A stretch of 64,000 nucleotides of DNA from Tetrapyrgos nigripes (taxonomy: Eukaryota; Basidiomycota; Agaricomycetes; Agaricales; Campanellaceae), in NCBI GenBank assembly GCA_013368315.1, contig JAACJM010000012.1:956282-1020281 (forward strand). Direction: 5' to 3'. Shown here one piece after another: positions 11,740-22,757 of this stretch (position 1 is its first letter; the number at the start of each line of letters is the position of its first letter). The position numbers and the translations under genes were made by a program. The notes beneath the pieces are model-generated. The model was not told the DNA's origin, made no database searches, and saw nothing but the letters and a program-made list of their open reading frames with translations.

Positions 11740-12720
11740 AGTACATCGAACTGACAACCACCAAGTCCGGAGAGTTCTTTGCGACAAGGATAAGCTTGCG
11801 GAAGATTATAAAGAGTACCCGGACAAGTATCAGAGAACGCAGAGTAGTTTGGTGAAAGAAGTAGTAACCATTGCAGGTGAGTCTGTCCCTTTCTCGACCA
11901 GAGCAGCGTGAGCTCATCAAGTCAATACAGCAACGTATACACATGTACTGGAGTCTCTGGACAACATCATTGCACATCTGGACGTTATTCTCAGGTACGT
12001 CTTTCTCATCAATGAGGTGCAAATGCTGTAATAGCATTTCATTTCATTCTTACTTTACAGCTTAGCCCACGTCTCTGCGAACGCACCGGAACCCTATGTC
12101 ACGCCCATAGTTGTAAGCTGGGACGTAGTGAGTAGCAATATTTCACCTTGTCCAGGTAACATGGTCCCCGTTAATATATCCACTTAGGAACTTCAACATA
12201 CAATGACTTTGATCTGGCATAGGGCCGGGCTATTTCAGAGGGAGAAAGTCAAACATTTCTGTTCCGCTGACCTGACCATGACTGCACTCGTCTGTAGGCA
12301 CATCGCATTCAGTCTCTTCGCCACTTATTTCCCTGAGCTCACCGCTCTTGATCAACAAAGCAAACATGTCAAGAATCTTCATGTCGTTGCTCGTGCATGG
12401 GATAAGTCTGATGGACAAGCGAGTGAAATTACTTTGTTGTATAAGGTGGATCTTGGTAGGTGGTTTATTTTTCGTCTTTCGATAACGAATGGCTCTGCCA
12501 GGAATATCCGATCAGAGCTTTGGTATATACGTTGCTAAACGAATTTCCCTGAAAGTGTCGTTAAGGTAAAGTAGCGTTCATGGCCTCGCAGAGCACCCTG
12601 GTAATGACGACGACGACGTTGTCATGCATGATGATAGGGATACAGAGGCTCAATTGGATGAGCTCGAGGCTTTGGTAGAGAGTTACCGTCCGAGGATTGA
12701 GGGTCACTGTCAGTGATTGC
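11740..12720 (+). pseudogene. MSH2: MSH2 fragment (DNA mismatch repair), copy 1
   Basis: MSH2 is the MutS homologue that recognises mismatches as a heterodimer in the nucleus. Three exons splice cleanly here: one ending at 11876 (ELTTTKSGEFF, then DYKEYPDKYQRTQSSLVKEV), 11931-11994 (TYTHVLESLDNIIAHLDVIL) and one from 12061 (LAHVSANAPEPYVTPIV). These are the lever/clamp region. The sequence then jumps to the end of the ATPase domain: [37 protein letters not shown], and an acidic tail ending DELEALVESYRPRIEGHCQ with TGA at about 12718. The N-terminal domains and the Walker A ATPase core between the two parts are missing. A frameshift after GEFF and one near the FPESVVK motif confirm decay. Recognition is strong; function is lost. 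Confidence 0.75.
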
Positions 12721-12985
12721 AGTTTCTCTTTAGACAATCCGAGTGCATTCCCTTACTTTGTTGATGGTCTTGTCAATGTTCTTTTACACACTCTGTAGTT
12801 ATAACACTTGTCCAATATATATGCACATGTAACTGCCTAGAGTACTGTATCTTGTAGATATCCCGAATTAATGTACAAATACACATAAGTCGCTGACTGA
12901 AGATGGTACTCTGAACGGGCTGAAATAGGCAAGGATTTGGTCAATGTATGTTTCTACTACCAAGGTTGAGCATGAGTCTCCCGGT
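12721..12985. other. 3' flank of the MSH2 fragment, no gene seen
   Basis: AT-rich non-coding sequence with several short A/T runs. It is repeated at 28234-28495 and 48150-48415. I see no gene or regulatory element in it. Confidence 0.5.
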
Positions 12986-12989
12986 GCAC

Positions 12990-13560
12990 CGCTCATGTAC
13001 ATGTGAGGACAGAAGACACGAAGTACGTTTTCCCGGCGTCCCGCTGCAACTTATCTACGCTTAGCCAACCAATCTCCCGGGGTCCAAGTGTACGGATACG
13101 GGGATCTCGGATAGGGAATGGACCAGGAATATCAGCCAGGATTTTCTGAGTCTTCCCGCCACGCCGAGTGGGTTTTTTGTTGGTGCGTGGGGCAGGGCCA
13201 GAAGATCGATTCCGCTCGGGTGTCGCTTGGGACTGAGTTGACATTGGTTGTGAATGAAGTGGACGTTTCGAAGAGCTGGAGGGGTGTGAGGGGAATAGAT
13301 GAAGACGAGGATAACTGGCGGGCCATCGGTAGACCACCAATTGTTATCGTCATCGGTGTACATCTGATTGGGAAATTCGTTGGAACCAAGGAGACGAATT
13401 TGCATGCCATGGCTTTCCGTAGTCTGCAGACGATAATGGGCTTGTACAAACCATGCGGCTTCAGTCGAGTCTTTGACCTTGAAAAAGAACTCGACTGCCC
13501 CGAAAGATGTACACATGAATGATTTGTCCGATACGGACAATAAACAATGGGTATGCGTTG
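12990..13560 (-). pseudogene. Unrecognised minus-strand family M7, copy 1
   Basis: I do not recognise this protein. The minus strand reads SDKSFMCTSFGAVEFFFKV, then AWFVQAHYRLQTTESHGM, IRLLGSNEFPNQMYTDDDNN and WWSTDGPPV in one frame. A basic, Ser/Pro-rich segment follows in another frame (KRPLHSQPMSTQSQATPER, RTNKKPTRRGGKTQK). The change of frame could be an intron or a frameshift. It lies just downstream of the GPC1-like remnant on the same strand in all three copies. Copy 3 has lost about 21 bases around the DDNNWW motif. Confidence 0.4.
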
Positions 13561-14272
13561 AAGAGCTTGTCTAAATGGCACCAGAGAGACATGAGTAAGA
13601 AGTAGTTGAGTTTAGAGAGAAGAGAAAGGAGAAGAAGGTTAGGTCTCTGTCAAGACGACGAAAGAGTAAGAAAGACTCACCTTCAATATCGCCCTCTCCT
13701 CCGCACCTGAAATATTCTCAAACTCGTAGGCCGCCTGAACGCAGAGGAACACTGCAGGTAACTCGGTAAGGACCATACAGACGAGTTGACCGCCCATGAA
13801 AGCAGCGATACGTGATTGAGGTGGGATAGCGGAGAGTGAACGACCGATGATGCCGCGTTGGTTATTGAGGAGAAAGGAGAACGAGGTGGTGCGTTGGCCG
13901 GATTCGATTTGCGTTTAAGAGCTTGTCTAAATGGCACCAGAGAGACATGAGTAAGAAGTAGTTGAGTTTAGAGAGAAGAGAAAGGAGAAGAAGGTTAGGT
14001 CTCTGTCAAGACGACGAAAGAGTAAGAAAGACTCACCTTCAATATCGCCCTCTCCTCCGCACCTGAAATATTCTCAAACTCGTAGGCCGCCTGAACGCAG
14101 AGGAACACTGCAGGTAACTCGGTAAGGACCATATAGACGAGTTGACCACCCATGAAAGCAGCGATACGTGATTGAGGTGAGATAGCGGAGAGGGAACGAC
14201 CGATGATGCCGCGTTGGTTATTGAGGAGAAAGGAGAACGAAGTGGTGCGTTGGCCGGATTCGATTTTTTCGC
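13561..14272. repeat. Direct tandem duplication with 356-bp period
   Basis: The segment beginning AAGAGCTTGTCTAAATGGCA at 13561 starts again at 13917. Each repeat holds an intron and the GPC1-like C-terminal exon. The two units differ by a few substitutions. Copies 2 and 3 of this module carry only one unit, so the duplication happened in copy 1. Confidence 0.85.
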
Positions 14273-15609
14273 GACAGTCGATGAGGGCGAATTTCCAGTA
14301 GAGGAGTTGCCAGGAGAAGTCTGAGGGGATATTATGAGCGATTGAGAAGAGAAGCGAAGGAAAGAAGGAAAGAAGACTTACAGATACCACCACTGACGCG
14401 TGTAAAGGATTTAGATGAGGCAATTTTTTGAATGCAAGGAATCTCTCTTCTGTGTTTGGGTAAAAGTTTCTGTACCATCAACAACCTCAATCAGCCTGTG
14501 TCAAAAAAGAGTCGAGGGAAAAATCGACCCACCTAATCACCGTAAACACAAAAGGGCAGGTACACATGTATAAAGAGTCGTAACCTTATTGGTATCATGA
14601 AACACCAGACTATTCCTCCAAGTAATCACAGCACTCGCCAAACTGCCATGGCTCAAACAAGAACACGCAACGAATAAAGCTCGTAAGGCAGGGGAGATCC
14701 AGAGGTATATGAAACTGAGGATAGTGACGTAGAAGCACGGAGGTCGAAGAGGAAGTAGTACCAAACGCGTTTTTTTGTAGATGTAGGTGCGCAGGGAAGG
14801 AGATAGAGGGCTTGGAGTTAGGCTATGTGAGCCCATCTGCAGAGGGAGAGGTTAGTGATCCCGTCTCAATCACTAAAGGAAAGCTCAAGACACGTACTGG
14901 TACAACACCGACATGAAACCAAAAAAAGGAAACCTTTTCCCTAGTCTGGACGACTTTGACTGAGTGCCAAGCACGAGTTGGACAGTTTAGATATTCGTGC
15001 TGTGACCTATGTCGCAATAAGAGACATGGTTAGCATTCCCAGTTCGAGCAACGAGCACAGAACCCAACCCACGTTAATCTTAAACCCCTTAAACTCCCTA
15101 TCAGAATTCTCCGCCAACAAACCCCCCGAATCGAAAAGTTCTTCATCGAATGCGGGGAATCCTTGACCGAAATATCCTTCCATTTTAGATTTTCTAATGT
15201 CTTGATATTGAGGTTGTCCGCACGCATCTTTGTAATGAGTTTGTCTCTCTCTTGCATAGCTCATCCGCGCGGTGTTGAGTTGACGTTGGAAGAGGTAAGT
15301 GATTTGGGAGTCAAAGTAGGTTTCGAAGGTGTCTGTGTGTGCAAAGTGTAAAGGGTATGAGGTGATGGGTGAAGTGTAAAGGAATGAGAGAACAAAGGTA
15401 ACACACACACCTAAAGGCGTAAACCCACTCGACAAATCTATAAATTCATCCCGTCTAAAGCGTTCGAAGCCAAAGGGGCTTTTCCTTCTGCTATTTCCTT
15501 TCGTACTCGTACTCGTGTTTGAAGCCGTGGTTGTAGCCCAAGTCGTAGTGGCATTCCGCATAAAAGCACTTGTGGTATTAGCAGTTGCGCGGCGTTTTCG
15601 AGGAGCCAT
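14050..15609 (-). pseudogene. Glycerophosphocholine acyltransferase (GPC1/DUF2838)-like, copy 1
   Basis: GPC1 enzymes are multipass membrane proteins that re-acylate glycerophosphocholine to lysophosphatidylcholine. Translation begins MAPRKRRATANTTSA at 15609, with an Arg/Thr-rich N-terminus, then FERFRRDEFIDLSSGF. The diagnostic central block follows at about 14550-14720: CLSHGSLASAVITWRNS and a segment related to KVTTLFIHVYLPFVF. After the next intron comes FSWQLLYWKFALIDCREKIE, then FMGGQLVYMVLTELPAVFL. Frame changes between exons, including near YIYKK in the membrane exon, indicate decay. The 3' end is joined to a segment EFENISGAEERAILK that also occurs in family M1 at about 34620, so the end of this gene is chimeric. 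Confidence 0.6.
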
Positions 15610-15774
15610 GTCTGTTGTGCTAGGAAAGCCGCAAGACTAGTGCTTGGAGTGGTCGCTATTGTTGTAGCCGTAGTCCTGGTTGTAATGTGAAGACTCGTGA
15701 ATTACGACACCAAGATCTTCATAGCCGCGTCCTACATAACACTGAGCCTCTGCAAAGAGAAGAGAGGGTAGAGG

Positions 15775-16265
15775 GTTTCGCCGAAAGCCGAGGGCGTTAC
15801 TGCTACTGGGACAAGGGGGGGTTGGACATAGTCATAGTATAGTGGTCGGAGTGGGATAAAATCTTTTGGTATCTCGGTCGCAAAGCAACGATGTTCAACC
15901 CGAGACCCATGTTGAGAGCACTTGCATTTTGGGAAGTGGGTTCGTCGAAGAGGGAGGTGGGGATCATGTTTTCTGCTCCGAGGTTTTTATTTTTGTTCTC
16001 AGTCAAGACAGAGTTGAGGTGTGTATGAAACGAGGGTGGAGGGGATGATTCGAGGGGTTGTTAGACGCAGAGACGCCAGAGGCAGGAACGGAGGGGATTT
16101 TGGTGTAAGTACAGGTGTAGGCGACGCGTTTCTTCCTCGAGAGGTGGGGGAGGTGGTTTCGACGACGGAGAGGCCTTCTAGTTCCGTGTCTACAAAAAGG
16201 ATTAGTAAAAGTAGTAAGAGAAAGTAGACTCCACACCCTTGACCTCTGAGGTGGCAAAAAGTTGG
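15775..16265 (-). pseudogene. mS42-like fragment, C-terminally truncated
   Basis: This repeats only the linker part of the SOD-fold gene: NPSNHPLHPRFIH, MIPTSLFDEPTSQNASAL, NMGLGLN and SDHYTMTMS. The catalytic-fold C-terminus (HEHAW motif) is missing, and the sequence breaks off at about 15775 into the 5' flank of the GPC1-like gene. The same truncated piece occurs at 30925-31400 and 50830-51320, so the truncation was made once and then copied. Confidence 0.6.
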
Positions 16266-16385
16266 CAATGGGCATCTTAAACGCTTGACGATCAGGTGAA
16301 CATTGGAGAGACAAACGCGGCTGGAAGGACATTCTGTCCCGCTCTTCTCAGTGTCCCTGCTTGACTGATAATTTCCGTTCAGATT

Positions 16386-16671
16386 ATGGATGTTCTCAAC
16401 AAAACCATGGCATTCGTGCCCTGCTTAACCACCAAATATCTGCTCCTGAACTATGAAGACGTGCTCAGGGACCTTGCTCGCGTTATTGCTCAATCTTACG
16501 ACTCGGAATATCATCTCCATCTTGACATTTCACAAACGTTCAAGAACTTGAGAGATGGGCTAGTTTCTGCTATGTACGTACTACTCTGGATTTCCCAGAA
16601 TTCTACTGAAGCTTCGTCTTCAGGACTGTATGTCTGCGCGTTGACCGAACGGATGAATAACCACTGACATA
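16386..16671 (+). pseudogene. Gene X fragment
   Basis: One exon of gene X (LNKTMAF, VLRDLARVIAQSYDSEYHLH, TFKNLRDGL) followed by an intron donor. At about 16672 the similarity to the X copies at 24839 and 43240 stops abruptly, and M1 sequence starts with TTTGACTTTGACCTTGG. This is the junction between units 1 and 2. Confidence 0.5.
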
Positions 16672-18010
16672 TTTGACTTTGACCTTGGGATTGGGAATGG
16701 GGTTGATCTCGTCCGGTCCGATGTCGATGTCTTGATGTTGCTCCGAGTCTTCTGGGCTTGCGCAACTTGGCAGGATGAGAACTGGAGTCGGAGTTGGACT
16801 CATCCTGTTCTGACGCGAGGCGTTTCCTTTTGCTTGGTCGTGAACCCGGTACCGTGACGATGAGCGAGGATTCCAGAGAAAGAGAAGGGGTAGACGTGAG
16901 GGTGGATATGTCTTTCGTCTTAAACTTAGCCTAGGCCTCGAGACAGTACCTCTTAACAAACTCGACCAATTTCTGGTTCAGATCTGACCGATTACATCCC
17001 GGAAAGACGTTGGCGAAAGCGCAAAGATCATGGACGGCTTGAGAGAGTCGGGCAAGAGTGAGGTCATGATTACTCTCTCCGAGTCCGTCAACCCTCAGGC
17101 TGCCACTGGGTCTACGAACACCGAGCAGAAAACCGAGGAAGATGGGGGTAGATCATTGCGAGGGGGGTAACTAGAGTAGTGCGTAGAGGTCAGACAAAAA
17201 GAAAAAGGAAAAATCACAATTCTCGAACGTCAAACTCACCTTGCCAAATTCAGAAGAAACAAATGGTTTCCTCAGCTCTTCATCCTTTGTCAATTCAACG
17301 AGAAGAAAGTCTTCAAAATATCCCTTCGAAACTCGTCTGGTACTTCAGGCCCATTCGGGAGCAGCGTGCTTGGTTCCTGTGCCTATGCCTTACTGCTAGT
17401 CCTCCCCACCCCCACCCTCATCCCCTCCCAAGTGGGCCATGGCCACCTCGAAATAATACCCCCCGCGCAAAAATCCTAAAGCCTTTCCTCTCGACTTCTC
17501 CCACTTCAATTCTGCACGCGCCAGAGTCTGCGGAGGTAATGTGTCGATTGAGGATGTGGGGTGTGTTGGTGACTTGGAAGATTTCGGCTTGGAATGCGCT
17601 GCGAGTGACGTGAGTAAGAAGTAGGTGAGTTTAGAGGGAAAAGAAAAGAGAAGAAGCTGCGACGAATGTGTGAGAAAGACGAGCATCTTATTCCTGAACG
17701 CGTGGTAGTGGTATTAAGTACTAGACTGTAGACAATCAAAAAGTGTATGTATGTCAGTAGTACTAAAGCCGCTATAACAAGAATCAGATAGTAGGTCATA
17801 TCGTAAAACATCGTATCGTTTGCATTGATTGAAGGCTGGTTGTAATTTGAAAGTAAGTAGATGCAGAGGCTGATAGACTACCATGTTTGGATGCATAGTG
17901 GACTTGTTTCAAGGGCAGATCCCATCGTTTATACAAGTCAAAAAAGTCCATTACTGTCCCGTCAACGAGTCCGATGCCTTCAACGACAAGAGGAACTTGA
18001 GAGGAACGTC
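16672..18010 (-). pseudogene. Family M1, copy 2
   Basis: Closely related to the copy at 225-1720, with the same pieces in the same order: KRKRLAS basic stretch, SDLNQKLVEFVKRY, IKDEELRKPF-type helix, and TLARAELKWEKSRGKAL. It starts later than copy 1, lacking its first 360 bases, because of the unit junction. It keeps about 80 bases near 17904-17985 that copy 1 has lost. The frames again do not join into a single protein. Confidence 0.4.
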
Positions 18011-19223
18011 GCAAGAGTAAGGTTGAATTAGATAAGCAGCGTCATCGTCATTTTGTCCTCCAAGTCTCTCTCTCATATCCCTGTTCGAAAAGCCTGTCCT
18101 ATCCCAATTACCCCTTTCAGACTAAAGCCACCTTTCAAGATTATCGCAACGCTTCTCAATTCTGTCCAGTTGATAACTCGGAGGGCATTCAATCAAAATC
18201 AACCTCGTTTTTCCGCGTTTTCTTCAAGGTGGCGTTATTTTCAGTACTTGGCGTCAAGACATGCTATGTCGGTTTGCCCTTTGAGCCACGTTGAGACACA
18301 TTCAGAGTGACCTGCGGATTATGATCGTTGGTGAGTATTGCAAGGGTTCAACTTCAACGCCGTGCATCCTAGACCCACTGTCAAGACTTCATGCCAAGTT
18401 TGACCTATATTTATCTATCTTATTATTAGGATGCGTGTCGAACTCCGCTGGTGGTCGACTCGTCGTGGACCTTCAGGGCTTGAGCAAGGCCGTGTTATTA
18501 TGGGCTAGGACAATTGTTCAAGAGAGGATAACGATATTGCCTATATCCAGAACAGCCGTTGGGCAGAAACCTATCAGCTTGTCGCGAGGAACTGGGATGT
18601 CGGGATCTAGAATGCTGAGGGTTCATGGACGGTAATGCCAGAGATGCAGATGGACGATTTTTGGACGAGGTTTAGGATAGAGCGAAGAGTTGGAGATTGG
18701 CTGGACGCGTGACATCGAGAACTGAGAGATCGTGAGTTTGCTTTCATCTTATCCTGCCGTAGCTAATCTGAATCATTTTTCTAGTACAGTGTGCATTACC
18801 CGTGGTGACGCCGAATCGGTTATATATTGTTATACTTGAAGTCAAAATGTACTTGCCCTCAGTGCAAGGTCAATGCAAGGTTTTAATTTCATTGTTTGCT
18901 TGCGCCCTCCAGCGCCTAAGTATTTTACACATCGTCCTCGTCCTCGTGTCTGTCCCTTGCTCAATATCCCTTTCCCTATTGAAGCCCGGTCTGGCAGTGC
19001 CTCTTCTCGTATTTGCTGGCTGCTTCCAGAAGGCGACAACTATGGACATCAGGACCCGCACTACGACCAATCCAAGGGAAGAGGTCCCATCCAATCTGTC
19101 AAAAGAGGCGTCTAATGGAAGCGCTGGCCAAATTAAGAACATCATGCGGCACATGGAACGTGTTGGTCAAACGAGCTTCTCGTTCTCGTCAATACAAACG
19201 TCCTCTTGTCCACTACTATCACC
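18011..19223. other. Paralogous 5' flank of the receptor gene, copy 2
   Basis: Nearly identical to 1721-2795, with scattered indels, for example extra sequence near 18715 and 18990. No recognisable coding sequence. It presumably contains the promoter of the receptor copy that starts at 19224. Confidence 0.4.
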
Positions 19224-22200
19224 ATGAGCAAGCCACCATCGCCAACCGACACCTCCCCATCCCCTCCGAACCTCACAATATCCCAAAGAACTCCAACTCC
19301 TCCGAACATTCCTTCAGTTGTACAGAGCAGTACGGATGATACCCATACCCAGGCAGGCATGAGACGGCATCAGTCCACTGGAAAAGTTTTTGATGGAGCA
19401 GCAGGTAGTGGAAATGGGGGCCAGGGAATTCGCGGTGGTGAGTCTGTCGCTGGGTGCTATCGGTCAACGATACTGATCGTGACGCCCAGAAGTCCCCTCG
19501 TCTCAGTCTGTTCCCACCGATGCTACCAACGTCGCAAAGAACCCAGAGCCGGCCGCTGGTTTTGATGAAGGGATAGATACGACCACTGCGCTGTCGCGTC
19601 AGTCTACTCGACGTGCTGCTCTTGGTACCAGTGATATGGGTTCCCAGCGTTCCTTGAAACATAGTCATACTGCCAGTGAGGTAGACGCCGATGGCGCTTC
19701 CAGGTGTATGTTTTGTTTGTCTCGTTTTAGTGGACGTATACTTGGATACTAAATACCCTTCCAGTCAGGCGTAACTCGATGGAATCACAGTCTTCCTCCG
19801 TGGCGAACAAATGTATGTAATGGCCTCGGTCCTTTCTTTCATATCCTTGACCATTATCTGTAGCCGGCGAGGAGAGGGTTTCGCACCGTGTACCGGATAG
19901 GCATCAGAGCCAAGGTTAGTAACATGTGCTCTCATGATGTTCGTTTTAAGTATACTAACTAGGCATCATCGGTCAGAGAACGATGAGGGGACAACGAACG
20001 CGTCTCATCGAGACGATGGCAAGAATCCAGACCGTATCAATGTACCCACTCTCAACAGTGAGTAATGCTAACCATCTGTCAGGGAAAGCTTAACTGACAA
20101 CGATAATTCCAGACGCTACTGATGGGATTGGTCAATGTCCATCCACCTCTTCAGTACATGAGTCAACCAACGGAGGTGAGGTTTGATTCTATTATCTCTT
20201 TCATAAGTTGTTGATGGTTGATGGCTTGGGCAGAATATAAGAGTGGGACGGATGATCCGTATCAGAACACCCCTGCCCCGGAAAATACGAAAAGCCCAAA
20301 GTCATCTGGTTATGGGGGTATGGGAAACCAGCAACAGCCGGCTCGACAACCTACAGTCCTGGACCGACTTGCAATGAAATCAGAACCTCAGCCGAGTCAC
20401 CTGTCATCTTCATACAGTGGTGAGTATCCCTGTGAAGGCTCTTAAGTGCTGGACTAATCCTTTTAATCAAATAGAATACAGGAACTATGACTATACTAAA
20501 AAGTATCCTGTGGATGAGCTCGGGAAAGAAGTCAGCGAGAATGCTCGGGTCTGGAAGGTTTACTTAGACGAGGCTGAGGAAACTGACAGGGAGATGTTGA
20601 GTGGATTCAGAGATACACTCGACGCTCTCCTGGTGTTTGTGAGTGCCATTATATCTCTAGAGAATCCACTGCTGACTCGTGTACTAGGCAGCGCTCTTTT
20701 CCGCGGTAGTAACATCCTTCATAATCTCTGCTGTTGACTCTCTCCAACCAGATTACAGTCAAATCACAGCTATGCTCCTGGTCGAGCAAAACCTGCTTCT
20801 TCGTGCCGCTGGGAATCCCACTGCTATTGGCAATGTTAAAACTGCGTTGGTCAACCTGGACAGCGCAGATGCGAGTACTGCTGATCTCTGGATCAACGGT
20901 CTCTTCTTTGGCAGTTTATCACTGTCATTGGCTACAGCTCTCCTCTCTGTGCTTGTCAAGCAATGGCTTCAAGCATATTCCTCCTCCCTCCCCACTGGTA
21001 ATGCTCGCGAGCGTGCCAAGATCCGCCAGTTTCGATATGCTGGACTCACAGATTGGAAAGTCCCACAAATCATTGGAACTCTTCCCATCATCCTCCATGC
21101 TTCCCTTGGTCTATTTATGGCAGGGTTCTCACTGTATGTTTCAGAGCTTCAGCCCTCACTGTGCTGGATAGTTGTCTCTGTCACAGCCATCTCCTTCCTG
21201 ATGTATCTGGGGAGCATTGTCATTCCGGTCATCATCACCATTCAATGTCCATACAGAATCCCACTACTTTTTGTCCCTCTCAATTTCATCATTTTCTTTC
21301 CCCTCCAAATTGGCAAATGTCTTTGGAGAAGGGTCAAATACTATTGGCAGAGACGTCAGCGTCCATGGATGTCTATTCCACAGTGGCCCTCTCTTCCTAG
21401 TAATTCCATACAAGCTGCAGAAGCTACATTTCTGAAGCCCAATGATATTAATAAAGAGGAATATCATTGGAACATATCCCTTCCTCATAACCCATACACT
21501 CGTCATCACTCTATCCTGGCTGACTGCATCAAATGGCTACAATCCCTGCAACCAAATGATTCAATGCAGGACATTGTAGGTCAGGCTCTGCATGGAATCA
21601 TGAAGGAGCACATATTAGAGAGGACAATTGGATGCAGCAATGTTTTCGTCCAGCTCTGAAATGCTACATTGACAACCTTGACTTGGAATTGATTCTGAGC
21701 TGGATATTGAGCACACCTCGAATTGGCGATGAAGAGTATAAATCTAAACTCTGTAAATCTCTGTGCACAGAGTGGGAAGAGGCTCGAAAGGAGTTTCTTG
21801 TGTTTCCTCGAATGGAATTGGAGGGCCGTCTGCATGATGAAGCTCTGGATGGAAATTTGCAGGATGTCAAACTCCTGATTGCAATGGGGGCAAATGTTAA
21901 TGCTAAGGGAGGGCGCCATGGGTTTGCATTGCAGGCAGCAGCAGCAACTTCGGGACACCTGGAGATTGTCAGATATCTTGTGGAGAAAGGAGCAGATGTT
22001 AATGCTGAGGGAGGGCACTTTGGGTTTGCATTGCAGACAGCAGCAGCTTATGGACACCTGGAGATTGTCAGATATCTTGTGGAGAAAGGAGCAGATGTTA
22101 ATGCTAAGGGAGGGCGCTATGGGTTTGCATTGCAGGCAGCAGCTATGGGACACCTGGAGATTGTCAGATATCTTGTGGAGAAAGGAGCAGATGTTAATGC

Positions 22201-22507
22201 TAAGGGAGGGTGCTTTGGGTTTGCATTGCAGGCAGCAGCAGCTAGGGGACACCTGGAGATTGTCAGATATCTTGTGGAGAAAGGAGCAGATGTTAATGCT
22301 GAGGGAGGGTTCTATGGGTTTGCATTGCAGGCAGCAGCAGCAGCTTGGGCACCCCTGGAGATTGTCAGATATCTTGTGGAGAAAGGAGCAGATGTTAATG
22401 CTCAGGGAGGGGTATGGGGATCTGCTCTCAACGCAGCATATAATCGTGGTGGTAGCCAGATTGCTGAATATCTGGTATCTAAAGGAGCAACTCGAGCACC
22501 CAAGTAG
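19224..22507 (+). CDS. DUF6535-ankyrin repeat membrane protein, copy 2 (one frameshift in exon 9)
   Basis: Exons: 19224-19437, 19490-19705, 19765-19812, 19864-19914, 19977-20057, 20113-20175, 20234-20419, 20475-20638 and 20688-22507. The first eight splice into one open frame (1023 nt), and every intron has GT-AG ends. Exon 9 reads through the DUF6535 membrane domain to about 21613, where one base is missing compared with copies 1 and 3 (CACATATTAG against CACATCATTAG). That frame stops at 21659, giving a predicted 664-residue membrane protein without repeats. The ankyrin part continues in the next frame from 21632 to TAG at 22507: a cap, five core repeats and an end cap. One repeat lacks an Ala codon and one has a Gly-His to Ala-Pro change. 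DUF6535 is nearly identical to copy 1. Either a sequencing error or a real split. Confidence 0.75.
21850..22440 (+). repeat. 99-bp ankyrin-coding tandem repeat, copy 2
   Basis: Five core units between two caps. Unit lengths vary by whole codons (96, 99, 102 bases). Variable residues before GH are TS, Y, M, R and, in the last, AW replacing the usual pattern. The two residues before GF are RH, HF, RY, CF and FY. Confidence 0.9.
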
Positions 22508-22603
22508 TTACCTGTAAGTAGATGTTTAATAATATTAAGAGCCCTGGCAGGGTCCAGACAGGGTTGCTTTTAGGATTATGTACATGTAAAGAACAGCCTA
22601 GGA

Positions 22604-22609
22604 AATAAA
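22604..22609 (+). terminator. Polyadenylation signal, receptor copy 2
   Basis: AATAAA about 100 bases after the ankyrin stop codon, in the same context as in the other copies. Confidence 0.5.
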
Positions 22610-22757
22610 GAGTAATGCCCGAACGGCAATCATGTTGCCTTGCAGACACATGATGCTATCACTACAGGTCTGTCACCTTCAACAACTACGCGTAACTTGT
22701 GTTGTGTATTAGACCAAGACGGATGTGTATGCTAAATGTAGTTTTGAAAAAAGAAAT

